Origin: Alkalibacterium kapii
GTDB lineage: Bacteria; Bacillota; Bacilli; Lactobacillales; Carnobacteriaceae_A
Assembly: GCF_007988865.1 (NCBI RefSeq)
Contig: NZ_BJUY01000007.1
Location: 18,353-82,352 of the forward strand
DNA length: 64,000 nucleotides
Direction: 5' to 3'
This document shows, one piece after another, positions 27,039 to 37,372 of the stretch (positions within the stretch are counted from its first letter, which is position 1; every line of letters starts with the position of its first letter). The notes under the pieces were generated by a model. That model saw only the letters and a list, made by a program, of their open reading frames with translations. It was not told the origin of the DNA and did not search any database. The position numbers and the translations under genes were made by a program.

Positions 27039-27239
27039 CTACTTGTGCTTCCGGTTGTAAATAAACTGTTTGATACCGAATGAAATGATCGAATAGATGA
27101 ACCACACAACCACATACAATAAGCCAAAATAACTGATTTGCATCAATATCTCACCCAGGAAAGTATCTAAAACATTATGTAATAAGAATGTAAGTAGACT
27201 GTAGCCTATCGCTAAAAGCCAGAATGTCTTCTTTTTCAA
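27039..27239 (-). CDS. Small membrane protein
   Basis: 66 residues from TTG 27239, with AAAGGGAG six bases before it. The longer open frame to 27485 runs antisense through ffh and is not supported. Two hydrophobic segments (WLLAIGYSLLTFLL and ISYFGLLYVVVWFIYSI) and a basic C-terminal tail YNRKHK. Family not recognised. Confidence 0.6.
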   Translation of the reverse strand: MKKKTFWLLAIGYSLLTFLLHNVLDTFLGEILMQISYFGLLYVVVWFIYSIISFGIKQFIYNRKHK

Positions 27240-27301
27240 GTCTATCTCCCTTTCATTGTTTCTATTATCTCTAACGTAACAGAAATAACGAAAAATGTGT
27301 A

Positions 27302-27328
27302 TGAAAAAAGCAGGCCTGATGCCTGCTT
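27302..27328 (-). terminator. Terminator after ffh
   Basis: GCAGGC, loop CTGAT, GCCTGC flanked by A- and T-runs, 20 bases past the ffh stop. Confidence 0.9.
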
Positions 27329-27345
27329 TCTTTTGCTTTCCTTTG

Positions 27346-28830
27346 CTATCTTTTGCGTCTGACTTTTTTCTTCTTCTTTTTCTTCTTCTTGCCACCAGAA
27401 CCAGCGTTTCCACCACCAAGGCCACCGAGCATATCACCCATGCCGCCCATGCCTTTGCCCATCTTTCCGAGCTTGCCTTTGCCACCGCCTAATTTACCAA
27501 GCATTTTTTCCATGCCGCCCATTTTGCCGTTGGACATCTTGCCCATCATTTCTTTGGACTGCTTGAACTGCTTGATCAAACGATTGACTTCTGCGATATC
27601 TCTAGCCGAACCTTTAGCTATACGGCGGCGACGTTTTTGAGATAAAAGATCCGGATTTTCCCGCTCTTCATTCGTCATGGACATTACAATGGCTTTCATG
27701 TGAGCCATGTCTTTAGGATCCACTTCAAAGTTATCCATGCCAGGCAGATTATTCATCCCCGGGATCATCTTGATAATATCTTCCAAAGGCCCCATATTCT
27801 GCATCTGATCCATCTGCTCGATAAAGTCATTGAAGTCATAACGGTTCTCACGCATTTTGGCTGCCATCTCTTCGGCACGTTCTTCATCGACTTCCTGCTG
27901 AGCTCGTTCGATCAGCGTCAGAATATCACCCATGCCAAGAATTCGATTGGCCATACGATCTGGATAGAAAGGCTCCAGTGCGTCTAGTTTCTCACCGGTA
28001 CCCGTAAATTTTATTGGTTTGTTGGTAACGGAACGAATAGATAGCGCTGCACCACCACGTGTGTCACCGTCTAATTTTGTCAAGATGACACTTGTAATGC
28101 TTAAACGTTCGTTAAAGGAATCAGCCACATTGACAGCGTCCTGTCCGGTCATGGCATCGACAACCAAAAAGATCTCATTAGGGTTAACGGCTTTTTTGAC
28201 ATCTTCAAGTTCATCCATCAACGTTTCGTCGATATGCAAACGACCAGCCGTATCAATGATAACGACGTCGCGGTTTTCAGCAATTGCTTCTTCCAACCCT
28301 TTTTTTGCGATCTCAACAGGACTGACCTGATCTCCCATACTGAAAACAGGAATATCCAAGTCACGCCCCACGGTCTGCAGCTGGTCTATAGCCGCTGGAC
28401 GGTAAATATCAGCTGCGACCATCATCGGTTTTTTCTTCTCATATTTCCTTAAATAGTTCGCTAGTTTCCCAGCAGTGGTCGTTTTACCGGCACCCTGGAG
28501 ACCCGTCATCATATAAACAGTCGGGCCTTGTCCTGGTTCGGCAAAAATGATTTTTTCCTGCTCGCCACCCATTAATTCAGTCAGTTCATCATTAACGATC
28601 TTAACGACTTGCTGTCCGCCATTGAGGCTGCCAAGTACTTCTTCACCAAGTGCTTTTTCGCGAACGGTTTTAACAAAATTTCTTACTACCTTATAGTTGA
28701 CGTCGGCTTCCAGTAAAGCGAGCCTTACTTCTCGCATGACGTCTTTGACATCTGCCTCAGTTACTTTCCCTTTTTTACGCAGTCCGGAAAAGGCATCCTG
28801 CAGACGTCCAGTTAATCCTTCAAAGGCCAT
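27346..28830 (-). CDS. ffh: Signal recognition particle protein Ffh
   Basis: 494 residues. N domain (1-90), GTPase G1 GLQGAGKTTT at 110-119, DTAGR, TKLDGD and the methionine-rich M domain from about 300. The tail is rich in glycine and methionine, then a run of nine lysines with RRKR, likely RNA or membrane contacts. Ffh binds 4.5S/6S RNA and signal sequences. ATG 28830 has GAGAGG upstream. It is directly downstream of ylxM, the usual pairing. Confidence 0.98.
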   Translation of the reverse strand: MAFEGLTGRLQDAFSGLRKKGKVTEADVKDVMREVRLALLEADVNYKVVRNFVKTVREKALGEEVLGSLNGGQQVVKIVNDELTELMGGEQEKIIFAEPGQGPTVYMMTGLQGAGKTTTAGKLANYLRKYEKKKPMMVAADIYRPAAIDQLQTVGRDLDIPVFSMGDQVSPVEIAKKGLEEAIAENRDVVIIDTAGRLHIDETLMDELEDVKKAVNPNEIFLVVDAMTGQDAVNVADSFNERLSITSVILTKLDGDTRGGAALSIRSVTNKPIKFTGTGEKLDALEPFYPDRMANRILGMGDILTLIERAQQEVDEERAEEMAAKMRENRYDFNDFIEQMDQMQNMGPLEDIIKMIPGMNNLPGMDNFEVDPKDMAHMKAIVMSMTNEERENPDLLSQKRRRRIAKGSARDIAEVNRLIKQFKQSKEMMGKMSNGKMGGMEKMLGKLGGGKGKLGKMGKGMGGMGDMLGGLGGGNAGSGGKKKKKKKKKVRRKR

Positions 28831-28837
28831 TCTGGCT

Positions 28838-29185
28838 TCATTCCTCTCTCATGATCTCTTTACGAATCGCCTGAATATAATCAAGCAACTGAGTATCTTC
28901 TTCGTAGTTTTTTTTTACATAATGACTTAATTTTTGTAATACTTCTTGCTTTTTTAGAAAATCGGAAACCAGATGCAATTTGTCTTCGTAATTTTTTAGA
29001 ATTGTTTCCGAACGTTTGATATTATCATAAACGGCTTGACGACTCACCGAAAAGGCATCAGCAATTTCTCCGAGCGAATAGTCATCACCATAGTAAAGCT
29101 GCATGTATTCCTGCTGCTTTTTTGTGAGGAGCGGTCGGTAAAAAGAAAACAGCTGATTCATACGTAATGTTTTTTCCAGTTCCAT
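28838..29185 (-). CDS. ylxM: YlxM, SRP-associated helix-turn-helix protein
   Basis: 115 residues. [32 protein letters not shown] is the sigma70 region-4-like helix-turn-helix of UPF0122/YlxM. YlxM is known to bind SRP in Firmicutes. It sits between ftsY and ffh, seven bases before ffh. Confidence 0.95.
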   Translation of the reverse strand: MELEKTLRMNQLFSFYRPLLTKKQQEYMQLYYGDDYSLGEIADAFSVSRQAVYDNIKRSETILKNYEDKLHLVSDFLKKQEVLQKLSHYVKKNYEEDTQLLDYIQAIRKEIMREE

Positions 29186-29227
29186 TGGGTCGGCTCCTTT
29201 ATCCTTTGAACGCTCTACAAAGCGCTT

Positions 29228-30349
29228 TTAGGCCGTTTGTTCGATCAATTCCTTGAATAATCCATAAGCAAACTTCTCTGTATCGAATGGATGAAGGTCA
29301 TTCATTGTTTCACCTAAACCCACGAATTTCACTGGGATACCCAGTTCCTTACCAATCGCCAGCACGATCCCACCTTTAGCCGTCCCATCCATTTTCGTCA
29401 AGACGATTCCGGTGACATCTGTGGTTTCTTTAAATATCTTGGCTTGGTTCAAGGCATTCTGTCCGGTCGTTGCATCCAGGACCAATAGCGTTTCGTGCGG
29501 AGCATCCGGGATTTCTCTTGAAATGACCCGTTTCATTTTTTCCAGTTCGTTCATCAAGTTTTTCTTGTTTTGTAGACGTCCGGCAGTATCGATGAGTAAT
29601 AAATCGGCACCACTGTTTCTGGCCGTTTCGATCCCATCATACACAACAGCCGCAGGGTCTCCGCCTTGTTTGGTTGACACGACTTCTGCTCCCACGCGGT
29701 CTCCCCAGACATGTAACTGTTCGATCGCACCGGCTCGGAAGGTATCTCCGGCAGCCATAACGACTTTCTGACCTTTTTCGATATATTCATGAGCCATTTT
29801 AGCGATGGTGGTTGTTTTCCCCACACCATTGACGCCGACAAATAATACAACAGTCAAGCCGTCTTTGTTTTCATTAAAGTAATGGTGATCCGGATTCGTT
29901 TCGCCGTACATATCGACCATTGTTGATACAATCACACGTTCCGCATCTTTCATGCTCTTGACGTTCTGGACTTTAGATTCGTAACGCAAAGTGTCCGCAA
30001 TATGCATCGTTGCTTCGAATCCGACGTCTGATTCGATGAGCAGATCCTCAAGTTCTTCAAAGAACTCCTCATCTTCATAACGGAAATTGGCTAATAATTC
30101 ATTTAGTCGACGAGTAAAACTCACTCGCGATTTCTTTAAGCCTTTTTCATAGTGTTCGGTCTCTTTTTTATCATTTTTTGGTTCCAAAGTCGTGTTTTCA
30201 GCTGTAGATTTTTCGCTTATTTCTGTGACTTTTTCAACTTGTTCCTCTTTAGAAGCGGGTGCTGCTCCACTTAGCTTCTCGTCTCTTACTGTGTCCTTTT
30301 GCTTGTCTGAACCGGTAAAAGCTGATTTGATTTTATCAAATAATCCCAT
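29228..30349 (-). CDS. ftsY: Signal recognition particle receptor FtsY
   Basis: 373 residues. An acidic/charged N-terminal region (1-70) precedes the NG domain: G1 GVNGVGKTTT at 172-180, DTAGRLQNK, TKMDGTAKGG, and GLGETMNDLHPF. FtsY docks the SRP-ribosome complex at the membrane. Next downstream genes are ylxM and ffh, so all SRP protein parts are together. Confidence 0.98.
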   Translation of the reverse strand: MGLFDKIKSAFTGSDKQKDTVRDEKLSGAAPASKEEQVEKVTEISEKSTAENTTLEPKNDKKETEHYEKGLKKSRVSFTRRLNELLANFRYEDEEFFEELEDLLIESDVGFEATMHIADTLRYESKVQNVKSMKDAERVIVSTMVDMYGETNPDHHYFNENKDGLTVVLFVGVNGVGKTTTIAKMAHEYIEKGQKVVMAAGDTFRAGAIEQLHVWGDRVGAEVVSTKQGGDPAAVVYDGIETARNSGADLLLIDTAGRLQNKKNLMNELEKMKRVISREIPDAPHETLLVLDATTGQNALNQAKIFKETTDVTGIVLTKMDGTAKGGIVLAIGKELGIPVKFVGLGETMNDLHPFDTEKFAYGLFKELIEQTA

Positions 30350-30405
30350 AATGTCTCACTCTTTCTATGCTCTGTTTGTTTTAATAGCGTTGTGTCTTAA
30401 TAGAA

Positions 30406-31218
30406 TCAGTTTAACACATATTTTTCAATAGCATAAGCCACACCATGCGCATCATTTGTTTTGGTGATGATTTGAGCAGCATCTTTAACAATCGGCACAG
30501 CATTCTCCATTGCCACCCCTGTACCGGCACGCTGCACCATAGCCAAGTCATTTTCCTGGTCACCGATCGCCATCATATCATCCACACTGATGTCCAAAAT
30601 CTCAGAAAGAAGCTCAAGCCCCTTGCCTTTATCGATCGACTTAGGCATGAATTCAAGTAAATTGGGACGTGATTTAATCAAATTATAGCGTTCTCGGTAG
30701 ATGTTTGGGATTTCTTTGATTTTTTCATCCAGTTCTTCCTGATCCCAGCAGTAAACAATTTTATTGATCGGGAATTCTTCCGGTAAATCCGTCATATCGA
30801 TCGGTTCAAATGGTAAAGCATGCATCACTTCTGGATAGCGGGACGGTTTGCCTTTAGGGTAAGGCGGTTCGTAGACCGTATTCAAATCGATAAAGTTACA
30901 TGGAAGGCCCAGATCCTGACTCAGTTTATAAATATCTATGGATTCATCTTTCTGGAAAACGATTTGATTCAGCGTTTCACCACTTTGCGTCCACTGCACC
31001 AATCCGCCATTATAGGTTAAGGCAATATCTCCTGCATCAGTTAAGTTGCACGCCTCTAGAATATGCAGCATCGCTTTCAAAGGACGGCCGGTAACGAGAA
31101 CGACCTTGACGCCCTGTTCCTTCGCTTTCCTGATCGCTTCCTTGTTTTCAAAAGACACCTCGTGATTCGAGTTAAGTAAAGTACCATCTAAGTCGATGGC
31201 AACGAGTTTAATAGACAT
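30406..31218 (-). CDS. HAD-family sugar phosphatase (YidA/Cof type)
   Basis: 270 residues. HAD motif I DLDGTLLNS at residues 9-17, motif II LVTGRP around 41, motif III lysine in SIDKGKGLELL, motif IV GDQENDLAMVQRAG. The cap fits the Cof/YidA subtype IIB family that hydrolyses sugar phosphates. It lies between smc and ftsY on the same strand, so it is inserted into the smc-ftsY order as in several lactic acid bacteria. Confidence 0.93.
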   Translation of the reverse strand: MSIKLVAIDLDGTLLNSNHEVSFENKEAIRKAKEQGVKVVLVTGRPLKAMLHILEACNLTDAGDIALTYNGGLVQWTQSGETLNQIVFQKDESIDIYKLSQDLGLPCNFIDLNTVYEPPYPKGKPSRYPEVMHALPFEPIDMTDLPEEFPINKIVYCWDQEELDEKIKEIPNIYRERYNLIKSRPNLLEFMPKSIDKGKGLELLSEILDISVDDMMAIGDQENDLAMVQRAGTGVAMENAVPIVKDAAQIITKTNDAHGVAYAIEKYVLN

Positions 31219-31239
31219 ATTTTCCTCCGTAAAAAGTTA

Positions 31240-34200
31240 TTAGGTAACTGTTTCTATGGCATCCTTGAGATGGACAGAGACAAGTTGTGATACCCCTTTT
31301 TCGTGCATAGTCACCCCGTAAAGTGAATCTGCTTCTTCCATCGTTCCCTTGCGGTGGGTAATAACGATAAACTGTGTATCTGATGCAAATTCATGAAGAT
31401 AACGACCAAACCGGGTCACATTAGCTTCGTCCAAGGCTGCTTCCGCTTCATCTAAAATACAGAAAGGGATCGGCTTTACTTGGATAATAGCAAAAAGTAA
31501 AGACAGAGCAGTCAATGCGCGTTCGCCTCCGGATAACAGACTCAAAGACTGCAGACGCTTTCCTGGTGGCTGTGCAATGATCTCGATCCCTGAGTGAAGT
31601 AAATCATCCGGGTCAGTCAGACGCAGTTCCGCTTTACCGCCTCCGAACATGCGTGGAAAGACGAGCGCAAACTGTTCTTTCACTTGGCTGAAAGTTTCAA
31701 AAAAGCGTCGCTTGACTTCCTTATCCATCTGATCCATTGTGTCATACAATTTTTCTTTAGCTTCAAGTAAATCAGTCTGCTGGGCAGCCAGGAAATCATG
31801 ACGTTCTGAAACACGTTCGTACTCCTCGATCGCCCCAATATTGACTGGACCCAACTCTTCGATACCCCGCTTCAACAGTTTCACCCGTTTTTTTGTATCT
31901 CCCGGGTCGATGTTTTCCGGCTGGTTCGCTTTGGCTTCCTCATAACTAACAGCATACTCTTCTGACAAATATTCCAAAAGGTGATCCATCGAGACATCTG
32001 AACGGGATAAAGCGATATCCAGCTTATTTTTTTGATCAGTCAGTTCAGACTTGCGCTGAATTGCGTACGTTACGGATTCATCAAGGCTGCGGACCCGCTC
32101 ATCCAATGCGCTGTGTTTCGTTTTCAATGCATTTTCCTGTACTTTCAACTGTTCTGATTCCAACTTCAACAATTCAAGTTTTTCATGTAGATCTTCTTTT
32201 GATTCCAGCTGGCCGCCCTCTTGTAACTGGGTCAGTTCTGCTTTTATATTAGAAAGAGATACTTTAGCCTCTTTGATTTGTGACTTGATCCCTTCAACTT
32301 TTGACCGCGTTGAGGCAAGGGTTTCACGTTCTTTGTTCCACTGCTCACTCACCACATCGCGTTCACGTTCCAGACGTTCTTTTTGAACCTGTTTATCCTC
32401 TTTTTCATTCGTCAGCTGATCCAGCTCGTGTTTCAGTCTTTCAAGCTCAGTTTCTGAAAGCTTACGATTTTCTTTCACATCTTTCAGATTAGCCGTAACC
32501 TCTGTCTCTTCTCTCTCTGCTTCTTCCAATTCAAACTGCAGACCCTTGGCTTCGCGTTCTAAACGACGGAGAGTTTCGGTCAGCCCATCAACGATTTGTT
32601 CCAATTGCCGTTCGGCCAGGCGCTTTTCTTCACCGGCTGTACGCAATTTTTCCAGCTCTCGACTAATTCCGTCGATTTTATTCTGAAGTGTCTGCATTTC
32701 TTTTTCACGCAGGGAATATCTTTGTTCCAGCTCATCGATTTCAATGCGCAGTACCTTCTGCTCTTTTTTCTGAGAGAAAAGATGAGCGTTGGAGGAACGC
32801 TTGCCTCCACCACCAGTCATTGAACCCCCGGCGTTCATCACGTCGCCATCGAGACTAACGATCCGAACAGTATAGCTTAAGGCCTTGGCAATCGCATTTG
32901 CTGACTGAAGATCACGCGCAACGATCGTCTGTCCAAGAAGGTTTTCCATTACATTTTTAACTTTGTCATCATAATGAATCAGCTCACTGGCTACACCAAT
33001 AAACCCATCCATTGCTTTTACATTCTGCAGTTTCCCCGGTGAAATGAAACGTTTTTTGATTGTCGTCAAAGGGAGGAAGGTTGCCCGTCCAGCTTTTTTG
33101 TTTTTCAGATATGCAATAGCTGACCGTCCGGCCTTTTCATCTTCCACGATCACAAACTGACTGGCTGCGCCTAAGACCACATCGATGGCTTCAGTCACTT
33201 CAGACGGCACATCCATCATGTCAGCAACCGTTCCAACGATGCCCTCTTGTTTATCCTTACTTCGCATGATAGCTTTGACACCGGCAAAGTACCCGGCGTA
33301 ATTTTCCTGCATTTCTTTAAGCGAGGACTGTTTCGCTTGAGCGCGCTGCAAGTCGTGATTCAATTGGTTCAGCCGCCCTGTTTTTTCCTTATATAACTCC
33401 TGTGTCTGTTCCAAAACGTCTTTCTTTGATGTGTATGTTTTTAAAAGATCATCTATCTCGGATTTAATTTCAGTCAGAGCCTTATCGTTTTCTTGATGCT
33501 CCACTCGTTTTTCGTCAAGATTTTGATCCACCTTGTCCAGTGCTTTACGGTACTTTTTCGTATTGATTTGTGCTTGCTGGTGTTCACGTTCCAGGTACAT
33601 CTCTTCATTTTTCAAAGAGGTTTTCAGCTGCATCGCATCCATGTATTCGCTGCGGAGCCCTTCGATGGCCTCATCCTTGTTACCCATCAAACGTTCCAGT
33701 TGGCTGGTGAATCTGTCTCTTTCTTTTTTCAGTTTTTCAGCCTGGGCCGACTGTTTTTCATAGGCTACTTTAAGCGTGTCATAGTCATCATTCAAAGTAG
33801 CGAGACGGATCTGCTCTTTTTTCAAGCTGTTCTCTTTTTCGGATAAGAAAGCATCCTGGTGACGCTCCTTTTCTTCAACCAGACGCAATTGAGCTTCTGT
33901 GCGCTCAGTTTGCTGAACAGAGGTGAGCATTTTTTCTTGAATCGCTTCCCGTTTCTCCTCGATGACATCCAGTTCAGAACGTTTCTTTTTTAATTCGCCG
34001 GATTCTTGCCCGATTCTGACTTCAAGTTCCTTAAGGTCATGATCAAGGCGATTGATTTTACCTTTATTTTCTTTTTGTTCCAGAACGTACTGATCGATTT
34101 TAAGTACCGATAAGGCAATGTCCAGATCCGTCAGTTCTTCTTTTTGAGAAAGGTAAGACTGAGCGATATCTTTCTGTTTTTTTAAAGGTTCCAGTTGATC

Positions 34201-34797
34201 CTTTAATTCATAAAGGATGTCTTGTACGCGGTCCAAATTGTCCTGCGTTTCAAACAGTTTACGTTCGGCTTTTTCTTTTTCGATCTTGTATTTAAAAACA
34301 CCCGCTGCCTCTTCAAATATCGCACGACGGTCTTCTGCCTTGCTGTTGAAAATGGCTTCCACCTGACCTTGACTAATGATCGAAAACGATTCTTTACCAA
34401 GTCCAGAATCCATGAACAGATCAATGATATCTTTAAGACGACAGCTTTCTTTATTGATAAAGTAATCACTGTCACCATTTCGATTGATTCGCCGACCTAT
34501 ACTTACTTCTTCAAAATCTATCGGCAGAAAGTTATCGGAATTATCAAGAATAAGGGTCACTTGGGCGATATTGATGGCCTTTCGTGAGTCGGTCCCTGAA
34601 AAAATGACGTCGTGCATCCGGCCGCCGCGAAGCGTCTTAGCCGATTGTTCCCCCATGACCCATCTGATTGCTTCTATAATATTGGATTTCCCGCTGCCAT
34701 TAGGCCCAACGACTGCCGTTATCCCATCAGTGAAATCAATAACGGTTTTATCAGCAAAAGATTTAAACCCTTTAATTTCTAATCGTTTTAATTGCAC
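31240..34797 (-). CDS. smc: Chromosome segregation protein SMC
   Basis: 1185 residues, typical length. Walker A GPNGSGKSN at 31-39, long coiled coils, hinge about 510-680 (GYFAGVKAIM, GFIGVASELIHYD, GGSMTGGG), and C-terminal signature LSGGERALTALSLLF with Walker B FCILDEAEAALDEANV. The ATP-bound homodimer with ScpAB condenses and segregates the chromosome. The start is GTG with GAGAGGAGAG upstream. Lies 54 bases after rnc. Confidence 0.98.
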   Translation of the reverse strand: MQLKRLEIKGFKSFADKTVIDFTDGITAVVGPNGSGKSNIIEAIRWVMGEQSAKTLRGGRMHDVIFSGTDSRKAINIAQVTLILDNSDNFLPIDFEEVSIGRRINRNGDSDYFINKESCRLKDIIDLFMDSGLGKESFSIISQGQVEAIFNSKAEDRRAIFEEAAGVFKYKIEKEKAERKLFETQDNLDRVQDILYELKDQLEPLKKQKDIAQSYLSQKEELTDLDIALSVLKIDQYVLEQKENKGKINRLDHDLKELEVRIGQESGELKKKRSELDVIEEKREAIQEKMLTSVQQTERTEAQLRLVEEKERHQDAFLSEKENSLKKEQIRLATLNDDYDTLKVAYEKQSAQAEKLKKERDRFTSQLERLMGNKDEAIEGLRSEYMDAMQLKTSLKNEEMYLEREHQQAQINTKKYRKALDKVDQNLDEKRVEHQENDKALTEIKSEIDDLLKTYTSKKDVLEQTQELYKEKTGRLNQLNHDLQRAQAKQSSLKEMQENYAGYFAGVKAIMRSKDKQEGIVGTVADMMDVPSEVTEAIDVVLGAASQFVIVEDEKAGRSAIAYLKNKKAGRATFLPLTTIKKRFISPGKLQNVKAMDGFIGVASELIHYDDKVKNVMENLLGQTIVARDLQSANAIAKALSYTVRIVSLDGDVMNAGGSMTGGGGKRSSNAHLFSQKKEQKVLRIEIDELEQRYSLREKEMQTLQNKIDGISRELEKLRTAGEEKRLAERQLEQIVDGLTETLRRLEREAKGLQFELEEAEREETEVTANLKDVKENRKLSETELERLKHELDQLTNEKEDKQVQKERLERERDVVSEQWNKERETLASTRSKVEGIKSQIKEAKVSLSNIKAELTQLQEGGQLESKEDLHEKLELLKLESEQLKVQENALKTKHSALDERVRSLDESVTYAIQRKSELTDQKNKLDIALSRSDVSMDHLLEYLSEEYAVSYEEAKANQPENIDPGDTKKRVKLLKRGIEELGPVNIGAIEEYERVSERHDFLAAQQTDLLEAKEKLYDTMDQMDKEVKRRFFETFSQVKEQFALVFPRMFGGGKAELRLTDPDDLLHSGIEIIAQPPGKRLQSLSLLSGGERALTALSLLFAIIQVKPIPFCILDEAEAALDEANVTRFGRYLHEFASDTQFIVITHRKGTMEEADSLYGVTMHEKGVSQLVSVHLKDAIETVT

Positions 34798-34851
34798 GTA
34801 AAAAGTCTCTCCTCTCCCGCAAATAAAAAAGTACTGGCCTGCATTCAGACG

Positions 34852-35556
34852 TCAGCTTCGTTCCGTTTTTTCCAGTGTATCAAGGGCATGTTTAGCCGCC
34901 AGCTGTTCCGCAGCTTTTTTTGAACGACCGATGCCTCGACCGAATGAATCTCCTTCAACAAATACATCTACCACAAACTCACGCTGATGATCGGGCCCGC
35001 GCTTATCAACGACCTTGTACTGGATCGTCACGACACCATTTTGCTGAAGTAGTTCCTGAAGCGCTGTTTTATGATCCATCCCATGAGAGAAAGCACCGGA
35101 GTCAATTTTTGGAAATAATATCTGTTTCAATATATTTAGAACGGTATCCATTCCCTGATCCACAAATACAGAACCGATAAAGGCTTCAAACACATCACAT
35201 AAAAGTGACGGACGGTTTCTACCGTTCATTTGTTCTTCCCCTTTGCCTAGTCGCAAATAGTTATGAAGGTTATACTCTTTGGCAAGTTGAGCCAGACTTT
35301 CAGCACGCACAATCGATGCACGTTTTCTAGTCAGTTGTCCTTCAGGCTGGTCAGGATATTTGTGATAAAGGTAATCAGAGACAGTCAGTTCCAACACAGC
35401 ATCGCCGAGAAATTCAAGGCGTTCCAAATTATTGAGCTGTTGTTCGCGATGATCATTCGCATAGGATGAATGGGTAAACGCTTCGACTAGTATCGACTCG
35501 TCATTAAACGTTACACCAAAGGTTTTTTCTATATGGTTCACTAACTTTTTTGTCAT
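34852..35556 (-). CDS. rnc: Ribonuclease III
   Basis: 234 residues. Signature NLERLEFLGDAVLEL (about 41-55), the second catalytic acidic patch CDVFEAFIGSVFVD, and a C-terminal dsRNA-binding domain ending KKAAEQLAAKHALDTL. It processes rRNA precursors and other double-stranded RNA. AAAGGAGG precedes the ATG region. First gene of the rnc-smc-HAD-ftsY-ylxM-ffh set. Confidence 0.98.
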   Translation of the reverse strand: MTKKLVNHIEKTFGVTFNDESILVEAFTHSSYANDHREQQLNNLERLEFLGDAVLELTVSDYLYHKYPDQPEGQLTRKRASIVRAESLAQLAKEYNLHNYLRLGKGEEQMNGRNRPSLLCDVFEAFIGSVFVDQGMDTVLNILKQILFPKIDSGAFSHGMDHKTALQELLQQNGVVTIQYKVVDKRGPDHQREFVVDVFVEGDSFGRGIGRSKKAAEQLAAKHALDTLEKTERS

Positions 35557-35745
35557 TTCATTTTCCCTCCTTTAAAAAAAATAGCATTCCCTGATAATTA
35601 TACTTGATTTCAAAGGAAAAATAAACAAGGCAACACAATGAATATGTATCTTGTAAGTCTTATTGCTTCATATAATTCCTTTTATATTTTAAAATTAAAA
35701 CGTAGGATTATTCCAAAGTAAAAAATACTAAAGGAGTGTTTAGTT

Positions 35746-36210
35746 TTGAAAAAAGCAGACATTTATGATTTGATCAGAAATTACGATATCGGTATGATGA
35801 CCAATATTAATGAACAAGGCAAGCTCGTAAGCCACCCGATGACCCGTCAGGGAGACATCAAAGACGATGTACTCTGGTTCTTTTCAAGAAGGAATGCCGA
35901 AAAAATCGAGGAATTGAAAAAGAATGATGTAGTTAATGTGTCATTTACGGGTGATGAGTACCTCTCTGTTAGCGGAAACGTCTCTGTGGTTAATGATGCA
36001 GAAAAGAAAAAAGAATTATGGTCAAAACCACTGGAAGCATTTTTCGAAAGCGAACCGGAAGATGACCAGATCATCCTCTTAAAAGTTGACATGGATAGTA
36101 TCGAGTACTGGACTTCCGATAACATATTTACCAATACCTTTGAATTTACCAAAGCCATGACGACCGATAAAAAAGCTGATCTTGGAGAAAATGATGCCTT
36201 AGATGTTTAA
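35746..36210 (+). CDS. General stress protein 26-like / pyridoxamine-phosphate-oxidase fold protein
   Basis: 154 residues starting at TTG 35746 with AAAGGAG eight bases before it. GMMTNINEQGKLVSHPMTRQG, VLWFFSRRNAEKIEEL and VNVSFTGDEYLSVSG (in parts) match the split-barrel flavin-binding family of general stress protein 26. Such proteins bind FMN or F420-type cofactors; the exact reaction is unknown. It is a single-gene unit with a very strong terminator. Confidence 0.85.
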   Translation: MKKADIYDLIRNYDIGMMTNINEQGKLVSHPMTRQGDIKDDVLWFFSRRNAEKIEELKKNDVVNVSFTGDEYLSVSGNVSVVNDAEKKKELWSKPLEAFFESEPEDDQIILLKVDMDSIEYWTSDNIFTNTFEFTKAMTTDKKADLGENDALDV

Positions 36211-36237
36211 GTACATTTAAATCAATATGCTGAACAT

Positions 36238-36278
36238 GCCCAGAGCAGGAAGTGCCTGACTTCCTGCTCTGGGCTTTT
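36238..36278 (+). terminator. Terminator after the stress-protein gene
   Basis: Perfect 16-base arms (GCCCAGAGCAGGAAGT and its complement), 5-base loop, then TTTTG. Confidence 0.93.
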
Positions 36279-36422
36279 GCTGTCATATTTTCTTCTTTAT
36301 GTAGGTGGTCAGCAGTATAAATATGAACAAATTCAGTCAATAATGTCACATGATCGGTTACTTACTACACAAGTAATGTGGTATCATAAACAAAGGAATA
36401 ATAAAAACAAGGAGGTACAGTA

Positions 36423-36647
36423 ATGGGATTAAACGATGTAAAAAGCAACTTTCAAGCCATTAAAGCCTCTCCAGTCATCGCCTTTCCGAAAAAAGTCGAT
36501 CTGCTTATCACTCAACTCGAAACGCTCGATGTTCTCTATCTCAGTGACTCAGCAGATGTCACAAAAAGCGAACGTCACGAAGCACAAGTATTATACACTG
36601 AAATAGAGAATTATATAAACACTGACAATTTAGTCTTGTGCTTATAA
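36423..36647 (+). CDS. Small hypothetical protein
   Basis: 74 residues from ATG 36423 with AAGGAGGT nine bases upstream, and followed by a good terminator, so it is very probably translated. It begins GLNDVKSNFQAIKAS and reads as a short amphipathic helical protein. No family recognised. Confidence 0.65.
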   Translation: MGLNDVKSNFQAIKASPVIAFPKKVDLLITQLETLDVLYLSDSADVTKSERHEAQVLYTEIENYINTDNLVLCL

Positions 36648-36667
36648 TTGCTCGATATACTTATTTT

Positions 36668-36708
36668 AAAGCGGTCCGCAAAATCTTTTGCGTGACTGCT
36701 TTTTTTGT
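36668..36708 (+). terminator. Terminator after the 36423 gene
   Basis: AAAGCGGTC-CGCAAAA pairs with TTTTGCGTGACTGCTTT (one bulge, one G-U) followed by T-run. Confidence 0.85.
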
Positions 36709-36709
36709 T

Positions 36710-37372
36710 TTAAAAACTTTTAGGATCTTCTTATTTTCTCTTCCACATGCGTTACTTCATACTAAAGGATAACATAATGTCAAACGAGGTTACATGTGGT
36801 TCATCTGTTTGTAAAACAGTTTTTTTACGGATAGCTGTTGCAAGTGTTATGCACCCGAGTAATTAAGTTTAAACATTAAACACCCCGTCCGCTTTGGAAA
36901 CAAACGGATGGAGTTCATTGATTTCGTTTAGTCTGTAAAGAAAAAACTAACCTTGGTCAGTTTCATCATAATTGAATGATTAAAAAGGAACATACGCGCT
37001 TTATAGCTCGTATGAACTCTATAACTTCTATTGAATTAAATTTTCAAGTATTTATATCTACAGTTCAGACTTATTTAGTAATGGATGGGCTAAAAAACAT
37101 TTATCCATCGAACTGAGCTGTATTTTCCGATGAGCAGGCAATAAAAGTGTGATATTCTATCATCTCAAAAAAGCGACTAATCTGAGTTGACGTTACTTAC
37201 GCTTTTAGTTACCGCTCAACATCAACTTTCCTTTCAGTTGGAACCAAACAGCTCTTGTATAGGCATTTCAATTCTTCTATTCATCTGAGTGGTCAAAACG
37301 GAACTGATATAGTGACCACTCAGAGGACAGAGAATACGTTTAGTTAAACTCAAATCAATACCAGCCATAAGT
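36710..37372. other. Intergenic stretch of about 660 bases
   Basis: No coding pattern on either strand. A TCGAACT..CCGATGAGCA stretch at 37108-37136 faintly resembles an array A unit but the spacing differs. Otherwise I see nothing. Confidence 0.5.

Noticed and set aside
27240..27485. Upstream extension of the 27039-27239 gene
   Set aside because: It runs through the ffh tail and terminator; the ribosome site is at TTG 27239.
37108..37136. Single array A-like unit in the 36.7-37.4 kb gap
   Set aside because: TCGAACT and CCGATGAGCA are present but their spacing is 5 bases shorter than in the arrays, so it may be chance.
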